Notes: generated by a model not told the origin, from the letters alone. 58,409 nt of DNA from Paracoccaceae bacterium (GCA_947504705.1 CANNIA010000021.1:1-58409), one strand, 5' to 3'. Shown: positions 26,255 through 35,751, counted from the stretch's first letter. Numbers and translations: made by a program.

Positions 26255-26827
26255 ATGCCCCCCTTTGACCTTGCCCTTGCCGTGCTTGCGCTGCTTCTGA
26301 CCCCAGGGCCGACAAATTCGCTGATGCTTCTGGCCGGTGCCGAGCGCGGCTTTGCGGGTGCGCTGCGGCTGATCCCGGCGGAGGTTCTGGGCTATCTTCT
26401 GACTATCCTGCCGCTTGCTCTGATCGGGGCTTCGGTTCTTGAGCAGCATCCAGGCCTGCGCAGCCTTGTCGCTCTGGCGGCGGCGGTCTGGGTGGCGGTT
26501 TTGGCTGTCCGCCTGTGGCAAGTGCCCGCGCATCGAGCCGAGGGGCCAGTGGTCGGTGCGAAAGCCCTGTTCGTGACAACCGCCCTGAACCCCAAGGCCT
26601 TGATCTTTGGGCTTGTCCTCTTGCCGTCGCCTGACCGGTTGGTCCAGAACCTTGCGGTCTTTGCCTTGCTTGTGGTGCTGGTCGCGCTGCTCTGGGCCGC
26701 GCTTGGAGTCAGGCTGCAGCGGGGCGCGATACGCGGGCCAAGGGCGCTTTTCGTGTTTCGCCGCGCAGCCTCGGTCTGGCTGGCGGCGATTTCGGTCACG
26801 CTGGCCCTGCGCGGCATCAGCGCCTGA
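26255..26827 (+). CDS. LysE family amino-acid or metabolite exporter
   Basis: A 190-residue membrane protein with about six hydrophobic segments. The LysE/RhtB hallmark is at the start (LALLLTPGPTNSLMLLAGAERGF), with TALNPKALIFGLVLLPSPD in the middle. It exports amino acids or similar small molecules. It lies 59 bases after the monooxygenase gene on the same strand and is convergent with the DUF6456 gene. It may protect the cell from a pathway amine or amino acid. Confidence 0.8.
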   Translation: MPPFDLALAVLALLLTPGPTNSLMLLAGAERGFAGALRLIPAEVLGYLLTILPLALIGASVLEQHPGLRSLVALAAAVWVAVLAVRLWQVPAHRAEGPVVGAKALFVTTALNPKALIFGLVLLPSPDRLVQNLAVFALLVVLVALLWAALGVRLQRGAIRGPRALFVFRRAASVWLAAISVTLALRGISA

Positions 26828-26829
26828 GG

Positions 26830-27957
26830 TCAGCCGATCAGCGGGCCCGAGCGGCCATAGGTTTCGTCGTAATGGCGACGCAACCGCATGAGCGCGATGC
26901 GCAGCACGATCTTGCCGGACCGGGCTGCCCAGCCCATGCGCTTTTCGGCAACCTCCAGCCCTTCCAGAAAGCAGCAGCAGCGCAGGGCGACATCGCCCAA
27001 GCCGGGGCCCAGATCGCGAAGTGCTGCGGCCACCCGGCCACGGGCCGAGGATGGGCCTTCGCCGATGCCGCAGTCGGGCTGATAGGCGCCCCGGTCACCG
27101 CCGGTCAGGAACCGGTCCCAGTTCTGCGCCACGCGCGGGCCCATTTGGGCCAGTTCGAAATCCTCACGCAGGCGTTCGGCGGCTTCGACGAGTTCGGCTT
27201 CAAGGAAGGGCTTGCCATCGCGATCCCGCCTGCGGCCCAGAACCCCGACAGGGCTTTCGGCCGTGTTATAGCGCACCCGGCGGGGACCGGCGTCATCCAT
27301 CACGTCGCGCTCGCCCCACAGGCGATGCTGGTCGCCAAAGGGCTGCCCGGTCTCGACGGTGCCGTGGCGAGCGCGTTCATCCTCTTCCACCATCCGGCGG
27401 AGCGCTGCGCGACCTGCGGAGGTGATTTCATAAGTCGAAACCCTCCCCGCTTTGCGCAGGGAAATCCAGTCCTTCAGCATGAAAGCCTGCGCCACCGGTC
27501 GCGACAGCACGGAGGTTTTCAGCGACCTGCCATCAGGAAGGTCGCGCACGACCGCGGCCATTTCCATATCTGGCGCAATCGCCATCACCGCGCCCGGTTC
27601 GGCCAGACGGCGCAGGACCCTGCGGCCTTCGCGCTTCAGCGCCTCTTCGTCACAGATATCGGCGTGCTTCTGGGGGTCAAGCTTTCGCGGATGAGCGGAC
27701 ATGCTGGGGTCTTCCTTTCGGGCTGGGTCTCTTCGGGATTTCCGAGCAGAGCGGGAAAGAACTGTCAGCGCCTCGTCCATCAGGGGATCGTCGCGCCTGC
27801 ATTCGAACCGGCGCACCTGGCGCAGGATGGTGGAGGCATGCATCCCCTCACGACGCGCGAGTTCCCGGAGCGAGGTTCCGTCCTCGGTGTGGTCCAGATA
27901 GTGGCGCACTGCGGCAGGAAGCCAGTCGGGCAGGCTGGCGGCTACTAATTCTGGCAC
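26830..27957 (-). CDS. DUF6456 helix-turn-helix protein
   Basis: A 375-residue protein of a group seen mainly in Rhodobacterales. A helix-turn-helix lies at about residues 29-50 (SLRELARREGMHASTILRQVRRFE). The DUF6456 domain covers the C-terminal half (ERLREDFELAQMGPRVAQNWDRFLTGG). A second winged-helix-like region around 130-195 is possible. It begins with GTG at 27957, with a weak ribosome site. It probably binds DNA and is divergent from the DUF6477 gene. Target genes unknown. Confidence 0.8.
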   Translation of the reverse strand: MPELVAASLPDWLPAAVRHYLDHTEDGTSLRELARREGMHASTILRQVRRFECRRDDPLMDEALTVLSRSARKSRRDPARKEDPSMSAHPRKLDPQKHADICDEEALKREGRRVLRRLAEPGAVMAIAPDMEMAAVVRDLPDGRSLKTSVLSRPVAQAFMLKDWISLRKAGRVSTYEITSAGRAALRRMVEEDERARHGTVETGQPFGDQHRLWGERDVMDDAGPRRVRYNTAESPVGVLGRRRDRDGKPFLEAELVEAAERLREDFELAQMGPRVAQNWDRFLTGGDRGAYQPDCGIGEGPSSARGRVAAALRDLGPGLGDVALRCCCFLEGLEVAEKRMGWAARSGKIVLRIALMRLRRHYDETYGRSGPLIG

Positions 27958-27959
27958 TT

Positions 27960-28004
27960 TGATCGTCCCGTCCTTGTCCGCACCCCGGTTGCTGATCGTC
28001 CCGT
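27960..28004. promoter_or_regulatory. Two 12-bp direct repeats upstream of the DUF6456 gene
   Basis: TGATCGTCCCGT occurs at 27960-27971 and again at 27993-28004, 33 bases apart, close to three helical turns. They begin 3 bases before the gene, so they may be operators for self-control by the DUF6456 protein. Confidence 0.5.
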
Positions 28005-28035
28005 TTTGGACAAAAGCAACCTTGGGTCGAATTGG

Positions 28036-28050
28036 TTACCTGTTCGTTAA
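28036..28050. promoter_or_regulatory. CtrA-like half-site pair (TTAC-N7-TTAA)
   Basis: TTAC, seven bases, then TTAA matches the CtrA consensus TTAA-N7-TTAA at 7 of 8 positions. It lies in the shared region between the DUF6456 and DUF6477 genes, 79 bases from the former and 132 from the latter. The motif is short, so chance is possible. Confidence 0.3.
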
Positions 28051-28125
28051 GCACTCGGCCTGCCCGAACAATTGCGCGGAATTCCTAAACCTTTCGGTAA
28101 CCTGCGCGCGCTGCAACTGGGGGAT

Positions 28126-28144
28126 ACGCAACGCGGGGTTGCGT
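28126..28144. other. Perfect 7-bp hairpin in the leader of the DUF6477 gene
   Basis: ACGCAAC and GTTGCGT pair around GCGGG, 38 bases before the ATG at 28182. It may be a leader structure or an operator. There is no U-tract, so termination is unlikely. Confidence 0.4.
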
Positions 28145-28181
28145 GGGGGCATGATGGGCGCACCTTGAAACGGAGTGTCCC

Positions 28182-28463
28182 ATGTCGGATTTTTGCAAGA
28201 CCCTTGCCGCGCTGCGCCGCCCCCGTCTTTTGATGCATGCCGCACGCTTCGGCCTTGGCGACTATCGCCGTGAGCGTGATTTGCGGCGGCTCTTGCGCTG
28301 CGGGGGATCGCCGGAGGAGACGGTGCCCTCGCTTCTGTCGGCGGAAGAGGCACTGGAGGCGACGCGGAAGTCGGGCGATGCCAGCTATTCGGTGGCGCGG
28401 CATATCGAGGTCTTGATCGCTTTGCTGGCCGAGGCGCGGCTGTTGCGGCAAAGCCCGGTCTGA
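28182..28463 (+). CDS. DUF6477 family small protein
   Basis: A 93-residue protein matching the DUF6477 type found beside DUF6456 genes in Rhodobacterales. Features are LRRPRLLMHAARFGLGDYRRERDLRRLL, a Leu/Arg-rich helical start, and a helical end (YSVARHIEVLIALLAEARLL). Function unknown; the pairing with a DNA-binding DUF6456 protein suggests joint control. It is convergent with the ureohydrolase gene, its stop 1 base from that gene's stop. Confidence 0.75.
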   Translation: MSDFCKTLAALRRPRLLMHAARFGLGDYRRERDLRRLLRCGGSPEETVPSLLSAEEALEATRKSGDASYSVARHIEVLIALLAEARLLRQSPV

Positions 28464-28464
28464 T

Positions 28465-29400
28465 CTAGTGCCGGACTGCTGCGCCGATGGCGTTGCAGAT
28501 CAGCCGGGCGGCAGCAACCGCGCCAAGGCCGTGCGGATCGGCCTTGGGCACCAGTTCCACCACCGAAAGCCCCGCCAAGCCATGTGCGGCAATGACGGTG
28601 CGGAGGATGGCGGCAAGCTCGCGGAATTGGAAGCCGCCTGGCGTTGGGGCGTTGACCGCCCCACAAACCGACGGGTCCAACGCATCAAGGTCGATCTGGA
28701 TCACCAGCCGCCCGGCCCCGGGGATCATCGCTGCCACGCCTTGCGGACCAAGGTCGAGCGCCTGATCAACGGTCACAAGCCGGGCGCCCCAGTCGCGGGC
28801 GGCTTGCACCTCTTGGGGCCGCGCCGAGCCGACCCCGCGCATCCCGATTTGGGTGATCGAGCGCACGTGCGGACGTTCAGACGCCCGGCGCATGGTGCTG
28901 GAATAGCCGTCACGCACGCCACCGACAGTGTCGCGCCAGTCGATATGGGCGTCGATCTGCAGGATGTCGATGGGCCCGGTGTCGAAGGCGGCAAGGAAGG
29001 GTACAGGCACGCTGTCATCGCCGCCCAGCAGGATGGGCACCGCCCCCTGCCCCAAAATATCTGCCGTCGCCGCCCTTATGGCTTGCCGGTTGGTCGCGCC
29101 GTCCTGCGATGACAGGACAAGATCGCCCGCATCGTAAAGCGCCCTCGCCCCGGCTGCGAGCAAGGGGCCACCAAGGTCAAAATCATAGTGGTCGATGTTC
29201 GAGGATGACCAAGTCGCGCCAATGCGGATCGCATCGGGCGCGGTGGCTGAGGCGGTTTCCAAGGGATAGCCGAGTTCGCTTTCGGAAGGATAGGGTGTTC
29301 CGTGCCCTGCACCGAAAATCACCAGATCGCCAGAACGCAGCGATTTGGGTGCGGGCAAGTTCAGAAAAGGTGCGGGGGATTGGTGAAAGGCATAAGCCAA
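28465..29400 (-). CDS. Agmatinase/arginase-family ureohydrolase, GGDDS variant
   Basis: A 311-residue enzyme of the ureohydrolase family, which cleaves guanidino compounds to urea and an amine using two Mn ions. Metal motifs are GGDDS (normally GGDHS), DAHIDW and QIDLDALDPS. The first has Asp in place of the usual His ligand. The TTG at 29400 is chosen since GGAGG lies 7 bases before it. The longer frame from 29487 would start inside the terminator of the gene upstream. The substrate is unknown; agmatine and guanidino acids are possible. It follows the mttB-like gene on the same strand. Confidence 0.8.
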   Translation of the reverse strand: MAYAFHQSPAPFLNLPAPKSLRSGDLVIFGAGHGTPYPSESELGYPLETASATAPDAIRIGATWSSSNIDHYDFDLGGPLLAAGARALYDAGDLVLSSQDGATNRQAIRAATADILGQGAVPILLGGDDSVPVPFLAAFDTGPIDILQIDAHIDWRDTVGGVRDGYSSTMRRASERPHVRSITQIGMRGVGSARPQEVQAARDWGARLVTVDQALDLGPQGVAAMIPGAGRLVIQIDLDALDPSVCGAVNAPTPGGFQFRELAAILRTVIAAHGLAGLSVVELVPKADPHGLGAVAAARLICNAIGAAVRH

Positions 29401-29464
29401 GACAGACCTCCATGAAGGTCGGCCATCATCACCCGGACGCCCGTGACGGGTGCCCAAATGAATA

Positions 29465-29484
29465 ACGGCCCCCGAGGGGGCCGT
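29465..29484 (-). terminator. Terminator after the MttB-family gene
   Basis: ACGGCCCCC and GGGGGCCGT form a 9-bp stem starting 9 bases past the stop of the methyltransferase gene. On the minus strand TATTCATTT follows, a weak tail. Confidence 0.65.
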
Positions 29485-29492
29485 CAATTCGA

Positions 29493-31034
29493 TCAGATGA
29501 ACGCGTCGGGCATTTCCGATTTGCGGCGGGCGACGAAGCCTTCCAGCCCCTCGCGGATGCCTGCATCCAGGTCGGGGGCCTGATAGTCGGCCAGCTGCCT
29601 TTTCACCTTCTCGGCGGCCAGCGTCATCGTATCGCGCGCGCCTTCTTCGGTCCAGGTCTCGAACGGCTTGTAGTCAAAGAGGTCTGAGCGCCAGAAGGCT
29701 GATTTGAAGTTCGCCTGCGTGTGTTCGCAGCCAAGGTAGTGGCCGCCGGGACCGACTTCGCGGATTGCGTCCATGGCTTGGCCATTCTGGTCCATCATGA
29801 TGCCTTGGGCAAGATGGTGCAGCGTGCCAAGCTGGTCGGCGTCCATCACGAATTTCTCGTAGGAGGACACGAGGCCGCCCTCCAGCCAGCCGCAGGCATG
29901 GAGCATGAAGTTCACGCCCGCCAGCAGCGCCATATTCAGGCTGTTCGCGGTCTCATAGGCGGCCTGCGCATCGGGGAGTTTCGAGCCGCAGAACGACCCG
30001 CCCGAGCGGTAGGGCAGACCCAGACGGCGCACCAGCTGGCCAGCGCCATAGGTGATATGGGCGGCTTCCGGGGTGCCGAAGGTCGGCGCGCCGGAGTTCA
30101 TGTCGATCGAGGTCACGAAAGCCCCGGCGATGACGGGAGAGCCGGGACGGACGAGCTGGGAATAGGAAACCCCGGCAAGGATTTCCGCCAGAACCTGGGT
30201 TAGCGTGCCTGCGACCGTGACTGGGGCCATAGCACCCCCGACGATGAAGGGCGAAACGATGGAGGCTTGGTTGTTGGCCGCATAAACCTCCAACGCGCCC
30301 ATCATGATCCCGTCGAAGGTCATCGGCGAGTTGATGTTCACAAGGCTGGTCATCACCGTGTTCTGTTGCACAAAATCCGCGCCGAACAGAATCGAGGCCA
30401 TGTCGACCGAATCCTGCGCGCGGCTCGGCTCAGTCACCGAGCCCATGAAGGGCTTGTCCGACAGGGTCATGTGAGCAAGCAGCATATCAAGGTGGCGCTT
30501 GTTGACCGGGATGTCGGTCGGTTCGCAGACCGTGCCGCCGGAATGGTGCAGCCATTTGGACATATAGCCCAGCTTCACGAAGTTCTGGAAGTCGTGCAGC
30601 GTAGCATAGCGGCGGCCGCCGTCGATGTCGCGGACGAAGGGCGGGCCATAGACCGGGGCCAGAACCAGATTGCGGCCGCCGACCTCGACATTACGCTCGG
30701 GGTTGCGGGCGTACTGGGTATAGGTCTTTGGCGCGGTCGAGCAAAGCTTGCGGGCCAGACCACGGGGAATATGGACGCGTTCGCCCTTCACATCGACCCC
30801 GGCATCGCGCCAGCGTTGGAGGGCGGCTTCGTTCTCGATGAAATTGACGCCGATCTCTTCCAGAACGGTTTCCGCGTTCCATTCGATGATCTGCAGCGCT
30901 TCTTCGTTCAGGATCTCGAAATTGGGAATGTTGCGCTGGATGTATTTCGCCGTCTCAAAGCTGACTGCGGTCCGCTCGGCCCGGCGGCTTGCGCCCCCGC
31001 CACTGCGCGCCCTGCGTCCACCTGCTTCGTCCAT
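29493..31034 (-). CDS. Trimethylamine methyltransferase family protein (MttB-like, non-pyrrolysine)
   Basis: A 513-residue TIM-barrel protein of the MttB superfamily. Typical segments are GRNLVLAPVYGPPFVRDIDGGRR and LAHMTLSDKPFMGSVTE. The frame is open with no internal amber codon, so it is not a pyrrolysine enzyme. Non-pyrrolysine members move a methyl group from quaternary amines such as glycine betaine to a corrinoid protein. No corrinoid protein or activator is in the window. The N-terminus has an Arg/Gly-rich, probably disordered stretch. Confidence 0.88.
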   Translation of the reverse strand: MDEAGGRRARSGGGASRRAERTAVSFETAKYIQRNIPNFEILNEEALQIIEWNAETVLEEIGVNFIENEAALQRWRDAGVDVKGERVHIPRGLARKLCSTAPKTYTQYARNPERNVEVGGRNLVLAPVYGPPFVRDIDGGRRYATLHDFQNFVKLGYMSKWLHHSGGTVCEPTDIPVNKRHLDMLLAHMTLSDKPFMGSVTEPSRAQDSVDMASILFGADFVQQNTVMTSLVNINSPMTFDGIMMGALEVYAANNQASIVSPFIVGGAMAPVTVAGTLTQVLAEILAGVSYSQLVRPGSPVIAGAFVTSIDMNSGAPTFGTPEAAHITYGAGQLVRRLGLPYRSGGSFCGSKLPDAQAAYETANSLNMALLAGVNFMLHACGWLEGGLVSSYEKFVMDADQLGTLHHLAQGIMMDQNGQAMDAIREVGPGGHYLGCEHTQANFKSAFWRSDLFDYKPFETWTEEGARDTMTLAAEKVKRQLADYQAPDLDAGIREGLEGFVARRKSEMPDAFI

Positions 31035-31208
31035 GTAAGCCTCCGAATGCTATTGCGGCCCTTATGACGCAATTGAGGAATTCCCTTCCCCCGAAACCGG
31101 CCATTGCCTTCCAAAACCGACATTCGCCGCCGTCGCAAACGACATTTCCGCGCGTGGCCCGTGTGGGGCAGGACTTGCACTTCCGGCGATCCCATCCTAA
31201 TCACCCGC

Positions 31209-32765
31209 ATGACCCAACATGACCGCCTTCTGATTGTCGACTTCGGTTCCCAGGTGACGCAGCTGATCGCGCGACGCCTGCGTGAGCTGAATGTCTATTG
31301 CGAAATCCACCCCTATAACCGCGTGGACGACGCCTTCCTTCAGGCCTTTCAGCCCAAGGCGGTGATCCTGTCCGGTGGCCCGGCCAGCGTCTACTGGGAC
31401 AACGCGCCGATGCCGCCGAAAGGGGTCTTTGACCTTGGCGTGCCGATACTTGGCATCTGCTATGGTCAGCAGGTGATGATGCATTGCCTTGGCGGCCATG
31501 TCGAAGGCGGCCACGGCACTGCCGAATTCGGGCGGGCTTACGTGACGCCGACCGCTGACCGGTTGCCCCTTCTGGAAGGCTGGTTCGAGGCCGGGACCGA
31601 GCAGGTCTGGATGAGCCACGGCGACCATGTGTCGAAGATTGCCCCCGGCTTTCAGGTCTATGGCACCTCGCCCAATGCGCCTTTCGCCATCACCGCCGAT
31701 CCCGCGCGCCGGTTCTATGCGGTGCAGTTCCACCCCGAAGTGCATCACACGCCGAAAGGGGCGAAGCTTTACGCGAATTTCGTCAAGGCCGCCGGGTTCA
31801 AGGGCGACTGGACGATGGGCGCCTATCGGGCCGAGGCGATTGCGAAGATCCGCGCTCAGGTCGGTGATGCCAAGGTGATCTGCGGGCTGTCGGGGGGTGT
31901 GGATTCGTCCGTGGTCGCCGTGCTGATTCATGAGGCGATTGGTGATCAGCTGACTTGTGTCTTCGTCGACCATGGCTTGCTGCGGCTGGGTGAGGCGGAG
32001 CAGGTCGTGAAAATGTTCCGCGACCATTACCAGATGCCGCTGATCCATGCGGATGAGTCTGAGCTGTTCCTTGGCGCGCTGGAGGGGGTTTCGGACCCCG
32101 AGGTCAAGCGCAAGACCATCGGGCGGCTGTTCATCGATGTGTTCCAAAAGCACGCGCATGAGGTTGGCGGCGCGAAGTTCCTGGCCCAAGGCACGTTGTA
32201 TCCGGACGTGATCGAAAGCGTCAGCTTCAGTGGCGGGCCTTCGGTGACGATCAAGTCGCACCACAATGTCGGCGGCTTGCCCGAGAAGATGGGGCTGAAA
32301 CTGGTCGAACCCCTGCGTGAGTTGTTCAAGGATGAAGTCCGCGCCTTGGGCCGCGAACTTGGTCTGCCGGCCAGCTTTATCGGCCGCCACCCTTTCCCCG
32401 GACCGGGCCTTGCGATCCGCTGCCCGGGTGAGATCACCACCGAAAAGCTGGACATCCTGCGCCGGGCCGATGCGGTCTATATCGACCAGATCCGCCGCCA
32501 CGGGCTTTATGATGAGATCTGGCAAGCCTTTGCCGCGATCCTGCCGATGAAAACCGTGGGCGTGATGGGCGACGGGCGGACCTATGACTATGCGCTGGCG
32601 CTGCGGGCGGTGACCTCGGTCGACGGGATGACCGCCGACTACTACCCCTTCACGCACGAATTCCTTGGCGAAACCGCCACGCGGATCATCAACGAAGTCA
32701 AAGGCGTGAACCGGGTGTTCTATGACTGCACCTCGAAACCGCCGGGGACGATTGAACTGGAATGA
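31209..32765 (+). CDS. guaA: GMP synthase (glutamine-hydrolysing)
   Basis: A 518-residue enzyme that turns XMP into GMP. The N-terminal glutamine amidotransferase holds the Cys in [11 protein letters not shown] and a His-Glu pair in FHPEVHHT. The ATP pyrophosphatase P-loop is GLSGGVDSS. The C-terminal dimerisation domain ends GTIELE. The ATG at 31209 ([15 protein letters not shown]) gives the normal start; the longer frame is spurious. It overlaps the next gene by 4 bases. Confidence 0.97.
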   Translation: MTQHDRLLIVDFGSQVTQLIARRLRELNVYCEIHPYNRVDDAFLQAFQPKAVILSGGPASVYWDNAPMPPKGVFDLGVPILGICYGQQVMMHCLGGHVEGGHGTAEFGRAYVTPTADRLPLLEGWFEAGTEQVWMSHGDHVSKIAPGFQVYGTSPNAPFAITADPARRFYAVQFHPEVHHTPKGAKLYANFVKAAGFKGDWTMGAYRAEAIAKIRAQVGDAKVICGLSGGVDSSVVAVLIHEAIGDQLTCVFVDHGLLRLGEAEQVVKMFRDHYQMPLIHADESELFLGALEGVSDPEVKRKTIGRLFIDVFQKHAHEVGGAKFLAQGTLYPDVIESVSFSGGPSVTIKSHHNVGGLPEKMGLKLVEPLRELFKDEVRALGRELGLPASFIGRHPFPGPGLAIRCPGEITTEKLDILRRADAVYIDQIRRHGLYDEIWQAFAAILPMKTVGVMGDGRTYDYALALRAVTSVDGMTADYYPFTHEFLGETATRIINEVKGVNRVFYDCTSKPPGTIELE

Positions 32766-33040
32766 TCCGGGTCACGGGCCGCCTGATCTGTGCGACTGAG
32801 GCCGATGCAAAGATCGTGCGGGCGATGCTGCCGGACCATATCCGGCTAAGTCGCGCCGAACCGGGGTGTTTGACTTTCAATGTCTCGCCGTCGGCTGACC
32901 CGCTGGTCTGGGTTCTGGACGAAAGTTTCGTGGACCGCGCGGCGTTTGAGGCGCATCGGGACCGCACCCGTACAAGTGCATGGTTTGCGGCGACGGGCGG
33001 GCTGACGCGCGACTTCCACGTCGAGGAGATCGGCGACTAA
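32762..33040 (+). CDS. Antibiotic biosynthesis monooxygenase (ABM) domain protein
   Basis: A 92-residue ferredoxin-like alpha+beta barrel protein. The family pattern is seen in [44 protein letters not shown]. Members act as cofactor-free monooxygenases of quinone-type compounds or as heme or stress proteins. Its start overlaps the guaA stop by 4 bases (ATGA), so it is translationally coupled to guaA. The biochemical link is not known. Confidence 0.8.
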   Translation: MIRVTGRLICATEADAKIVRAMLPDHIRLSRAEPGCLTFNVSPSADPLVWVLDESFVDRAAFEAHRDRTRTSAWFAATGGLTRDFHVEEIGD

Positions 33041-33098
33041 GGGCTTTACAAGAGGCCCCGCCCCTTTTACCTGCGGCGTTTTGCTGATCGGAGCCGCC

Positions 33099-34352
33099 AT
33101 GTCAGACCTCTTTTGCGGGATCGATTTCGGCACCTCGAATTCCACCGTTTCGCTGGCGGATGGGGACAGGTCCTGGCTGATCGCGCTGGAGGGGGATGAG
33201 GTCACCCTGCCCTCAGCGGTGTTTTGGGAATCCGACGGTGCCCCGCCACAGTTTGGCCGCGCCGCGATTGCGGCCTATGTCGGGGGCGAGGATGGCCGGT
33301 TGATGCGGGGCTTGAAAAGCACGTTGGGGTCTTCGCTGATTGATGAGCGGACAGCGGTCGGGGGTCGCTCTGTCAGTTTCGTCGATGTGCTGTCGCGGTT
33401 TTTCGGGCAGATGCGGCGCAGGCTGGATGATGCGGCGGGGGGCATGACCAAGGTTGTGTTGGGTCGTCCGGTGCATTTTGTCGATGATGACACGGCGGCG
33501 GATGCCAAGGCGCAAGCGGTGCTGGAAAAGATCGCCCACGCGCATGGGTTCAAGGAGGTTCTGTTCCAATACGAACCCATCGCGGCAGCATTGCAGTATG
33601 AGCAATCTGTTCTGGCGGAAGAGTTGGTTCTGATCGTCGATATCGGTGGCGGAACGTCGGATTTCTCGGTCGTGCGGGTTTCGCCCCAACGGGCGCGGGC
33701 GGCGGATCGGGCGGGGGATATTCTGTCCAATGATGGGATCCGGGTCGGCGGCACGGATTTCGACCGGCTGTTAAGTCTGGCGGAAGTGATGCCGCATCTG
33801 GGCTATCTGTCTACGACCGGGCACGGCAAGGCGGTGATGCCGCGGCACTATTACCTTGATCTGGCGACCTGGCACCGGATCAACTTTCTTTACACCCAAC
33901 GTGTCGCCGCCGACCTGAAGGCGCTGGCGGCTGAGGCTGACCGGCCCGAGTTGCTTGCCCGGATGATCCGCGTGGTGGCTGGGCGTCAGGGTCACGCCCT
34001 CGCCATGGAGGTCGAGACCGCCAAGATCGCCCTTTCCAATACCGAAGTCACCCGCATCCTGCTGAAGGATCTGGCAGGCGGGCCGAACCCGGTCATCCGG
34101 CGCGAGGCGTTCGAGGCGGCGGTGGCGGCTCCGGTTGACCGGGTCCGAGCGCGGATTGGCAAGGTGCTGGCCGAGGCCGGGGTGGTGGCGGAACAGATCG
34201 GCACGGTGTTCATGACCGGCGGCTCCTGCGGCTTGCCGATGCTGCATCGTGCCGTGGCTGACGCCCTGCCCGGTGTGGCAATCGCCACGGGCGACATGCT
34301 GGGGTCGGTTGGTGCTGGTCTGGCGCTGGACGCGCGGCGGCGGTTTGGCTGA
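33099..34352 (+). CDS. Hsp70-family chaperone-like protein (YegD type)
   Basis: A 417-residue actin/Hsp70-type ATPase without the classical substrate-binding C-terminal part. The phosphate-1 motif GIDFGTSNSTVSL is at residues 6-18, and LIVDIGGGTSDFSVV is phosphate-2. The ATG at 33099 follows GGAG and starts just before the first ATPase motif. It matches the YegD group of shorter Hsp70 relatives. No DnaJ or GrpE neighbours. Confidence 0.85.
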   Translation: MSDLFCGIDFGTSNSTVSLADGDRSWLIALEGDEVTLPSAVFWESDGAPPQFGRAAIAAYVGGEDGRLMRGLKSTLGSSLIDERTAVGGRSVSFVDVLSRFFGQMRRRLDDAAGGMTKVVLGRPVHFVDDDTAADAKAQAVLEKIAHAHGFKEVLFQYEPIAAALQYEQSVLAEELVLIVDIGGGTSDFSVVRVSPQRARAADRAGDILSNDGIRVGGTDFDRLLSLAEVMPHLGYLSTTGHGKAVMPRHYYLDLATWHRINFLYTQRVAADLKALAAEADRPELLARMIRVVAGRQGHALAMEVETAKIALSNTEVTRILLKDLAGGPNPVIRREAFEAAVAAPVDRVRARIGKVLAEAGVVAEQIGTVFMTGGSCGLPMLHRAVADALPGVAIATGDMLGSVGAGLALDARRRFG

Positions 34353-34503
34353 GGCGGTCGGGCCAAAAAGGCCGTTCGATTTTGCGGACCGGTAGATACG
34401 TCGTTGGAATTTGGCAGCGGCAGGGCCCGGGCGTTGCACCGGCGTTTGCGCCTTGTGCCTGCCGGGTTGCCGGGGCAAGGTCCGCCCGCAAAAAGGTGTT
34501 CCC

Positions 34504-35751
34504 ATGGCCGAAAGCCCGTTCAAAGTCCTGTCCCGAAACCCGGACTATCGGCGCTATTTCACGGGTATGGTGCCTGTCGCCTTTGGCAGCCAGATCGAGG
34601 CGGTGACCATCGGCTGGCAGGTCTATCACATCGCGCGCGAGACGATGTCGATCGAGGAAAGCGCCTTCATGGTCGGCATGGTCGGCCTTGCGCAATTCGC
34701 GCCCTTGTTCCTTTTGACGCTGTTTGCAGGCACTTTGGCGGACCGGGTCAGCCGGTTGGGCATCGTCTTCTGGTCGCTGCTTGCCGAGTTTGTCGGGGTT
34801 CTGGCGCTGGTCTATATCGCGCTGCAGCCTTCGCCAGAATTGTCTGCCATCTTTGCGGTCGGAGCCCTTTTCGGCGCTGCACGGGCGTTCCTGTCGCCCG
34901 CCAATTCTGCACTGGTGCCGATGCTGGTCACACGGGCCGACATGCCGCAGGCGATGACGCTTTCGATGACGGTGTGGATGAGTTCAGTGATCATAGGCCC
35001 CTTCTTCGGCGGGATCCTTGTCGCCCATTCCGTGGCCAGCGCCTATGCCGCGACGGCGGTCCTCTATGGCTTTGGGTTGGCGATGATGTTCACTGTCAAG
35101 ACCCCCACCAAACCCGAGCGGCAAGAGGGCAAGGCGCTTGCACTGCTGCGCGAGGGGCTGGTCTATGTCTGGGAAAACAAGGTCGTATTGGGCGCGATCT
35201 CATTGGACCTGTTTGCCGTGCTTCTGGGCGGGGCGACGGCGCTGCTGCCGGCCTTTGCGACGGATGTGCTGCAGGTGGGGCCCTTGGGGTTCGGGCTGTT
35301 GCGGGCCGGGCCTGCCGTGGGCGGGTTGGTGATGGCGATTTACCTCTCCTACCGGCCGATCAAGCGGGCGGCGGGGGTCAAGATGTTCCTGGGTGTTGCC
35401 GCCTTTGGCCTTGCGACCATCGCCTTTGGCCTGTCGGAATCGCTGCCCCTTTCCTTTGTAGCACTGGTGATCCTTGGGGCGGGGGACATGATCTCGGTGA
35501 ACGTGCGCCAAGTGCTGATCCAGATCGTGACGCCCGATCATATGCGCGGACGGGTTTCGGCGGTTTCGGGGCTGTTCATCTCGGGTTCGAACGAGTTGGG
35601 GGAATTTGAAACCGGGGTCGTGTCGCGCTTTGTCGGGCCGGTGATGGCGGCGGTCTATGGGGGGATTGGCACGCTGATCGTGACCGGCATCTGGGCCGCC
35701 TGGTTCCCTGCCTTGCGTCGGGCCGACCGGCTGGACGGTCAGGATGGCTGA
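34504..35751 (+). CDS. Major facilitator superfamily transporter (MFS_3 / EntS-like)
   Basis: A 415-residue protein with about twelve helices. Family signs are DRVSRLGIVFWSLLAEF after the second helix and VNVRQVLIQIVTPDHMRGRVSAVSGLF in the C-terminal half, as in EntS-like exporters. The ATG at 34504 (MAESPFKVLSRNPDYRRYF) is typical; a longer frame is rejected. It overlaps the following EamA gene by 8 bases. Substrate unknown. Confidence 0.85.
   Translation: MAESPFKVLSRNPDYRRYFTGMVPVAFGSQIEAVTIGWQVYHIARETMSIEESAFMVGMVGLAQFAPLFLLTLFAGTLADRVSRLGIVFWSLLAEFVGVLALVYIALQPSPELSAIFAVGALFGAARAFLSPANSALVPMLVTRADMPQAMTLSMTVWMSSVIIGPFFGGILVAHSVASAYAATAVLYGFGLAMMFTVKTPTKPERQEGKALALLREGLVYVWENKVVLGAISLDLFAVLLGGATALLPAFATDVLQVGPLGFGLLRAGPAVGGLVMAIYLSYRPIKRAAGVKMFLGVAAFGLATIAFGLSESLPLSFVALVILGAGDMISVNVRQVLIQIVTPDHMRGRVSAVSGLFISGSNELGEFETGVVSRFVGPVMAAVYGGIGTLIVTGIWAAWFPALRRADRLDGQDG

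Noticed and set aside
34404-35609. A 401-codon frame overlapping the MFS transporter gene
   Set aside because: It is a shadow of the transporter in another frame; its composition (Cys/Arg/Gly-rich) does not look like a real protein.
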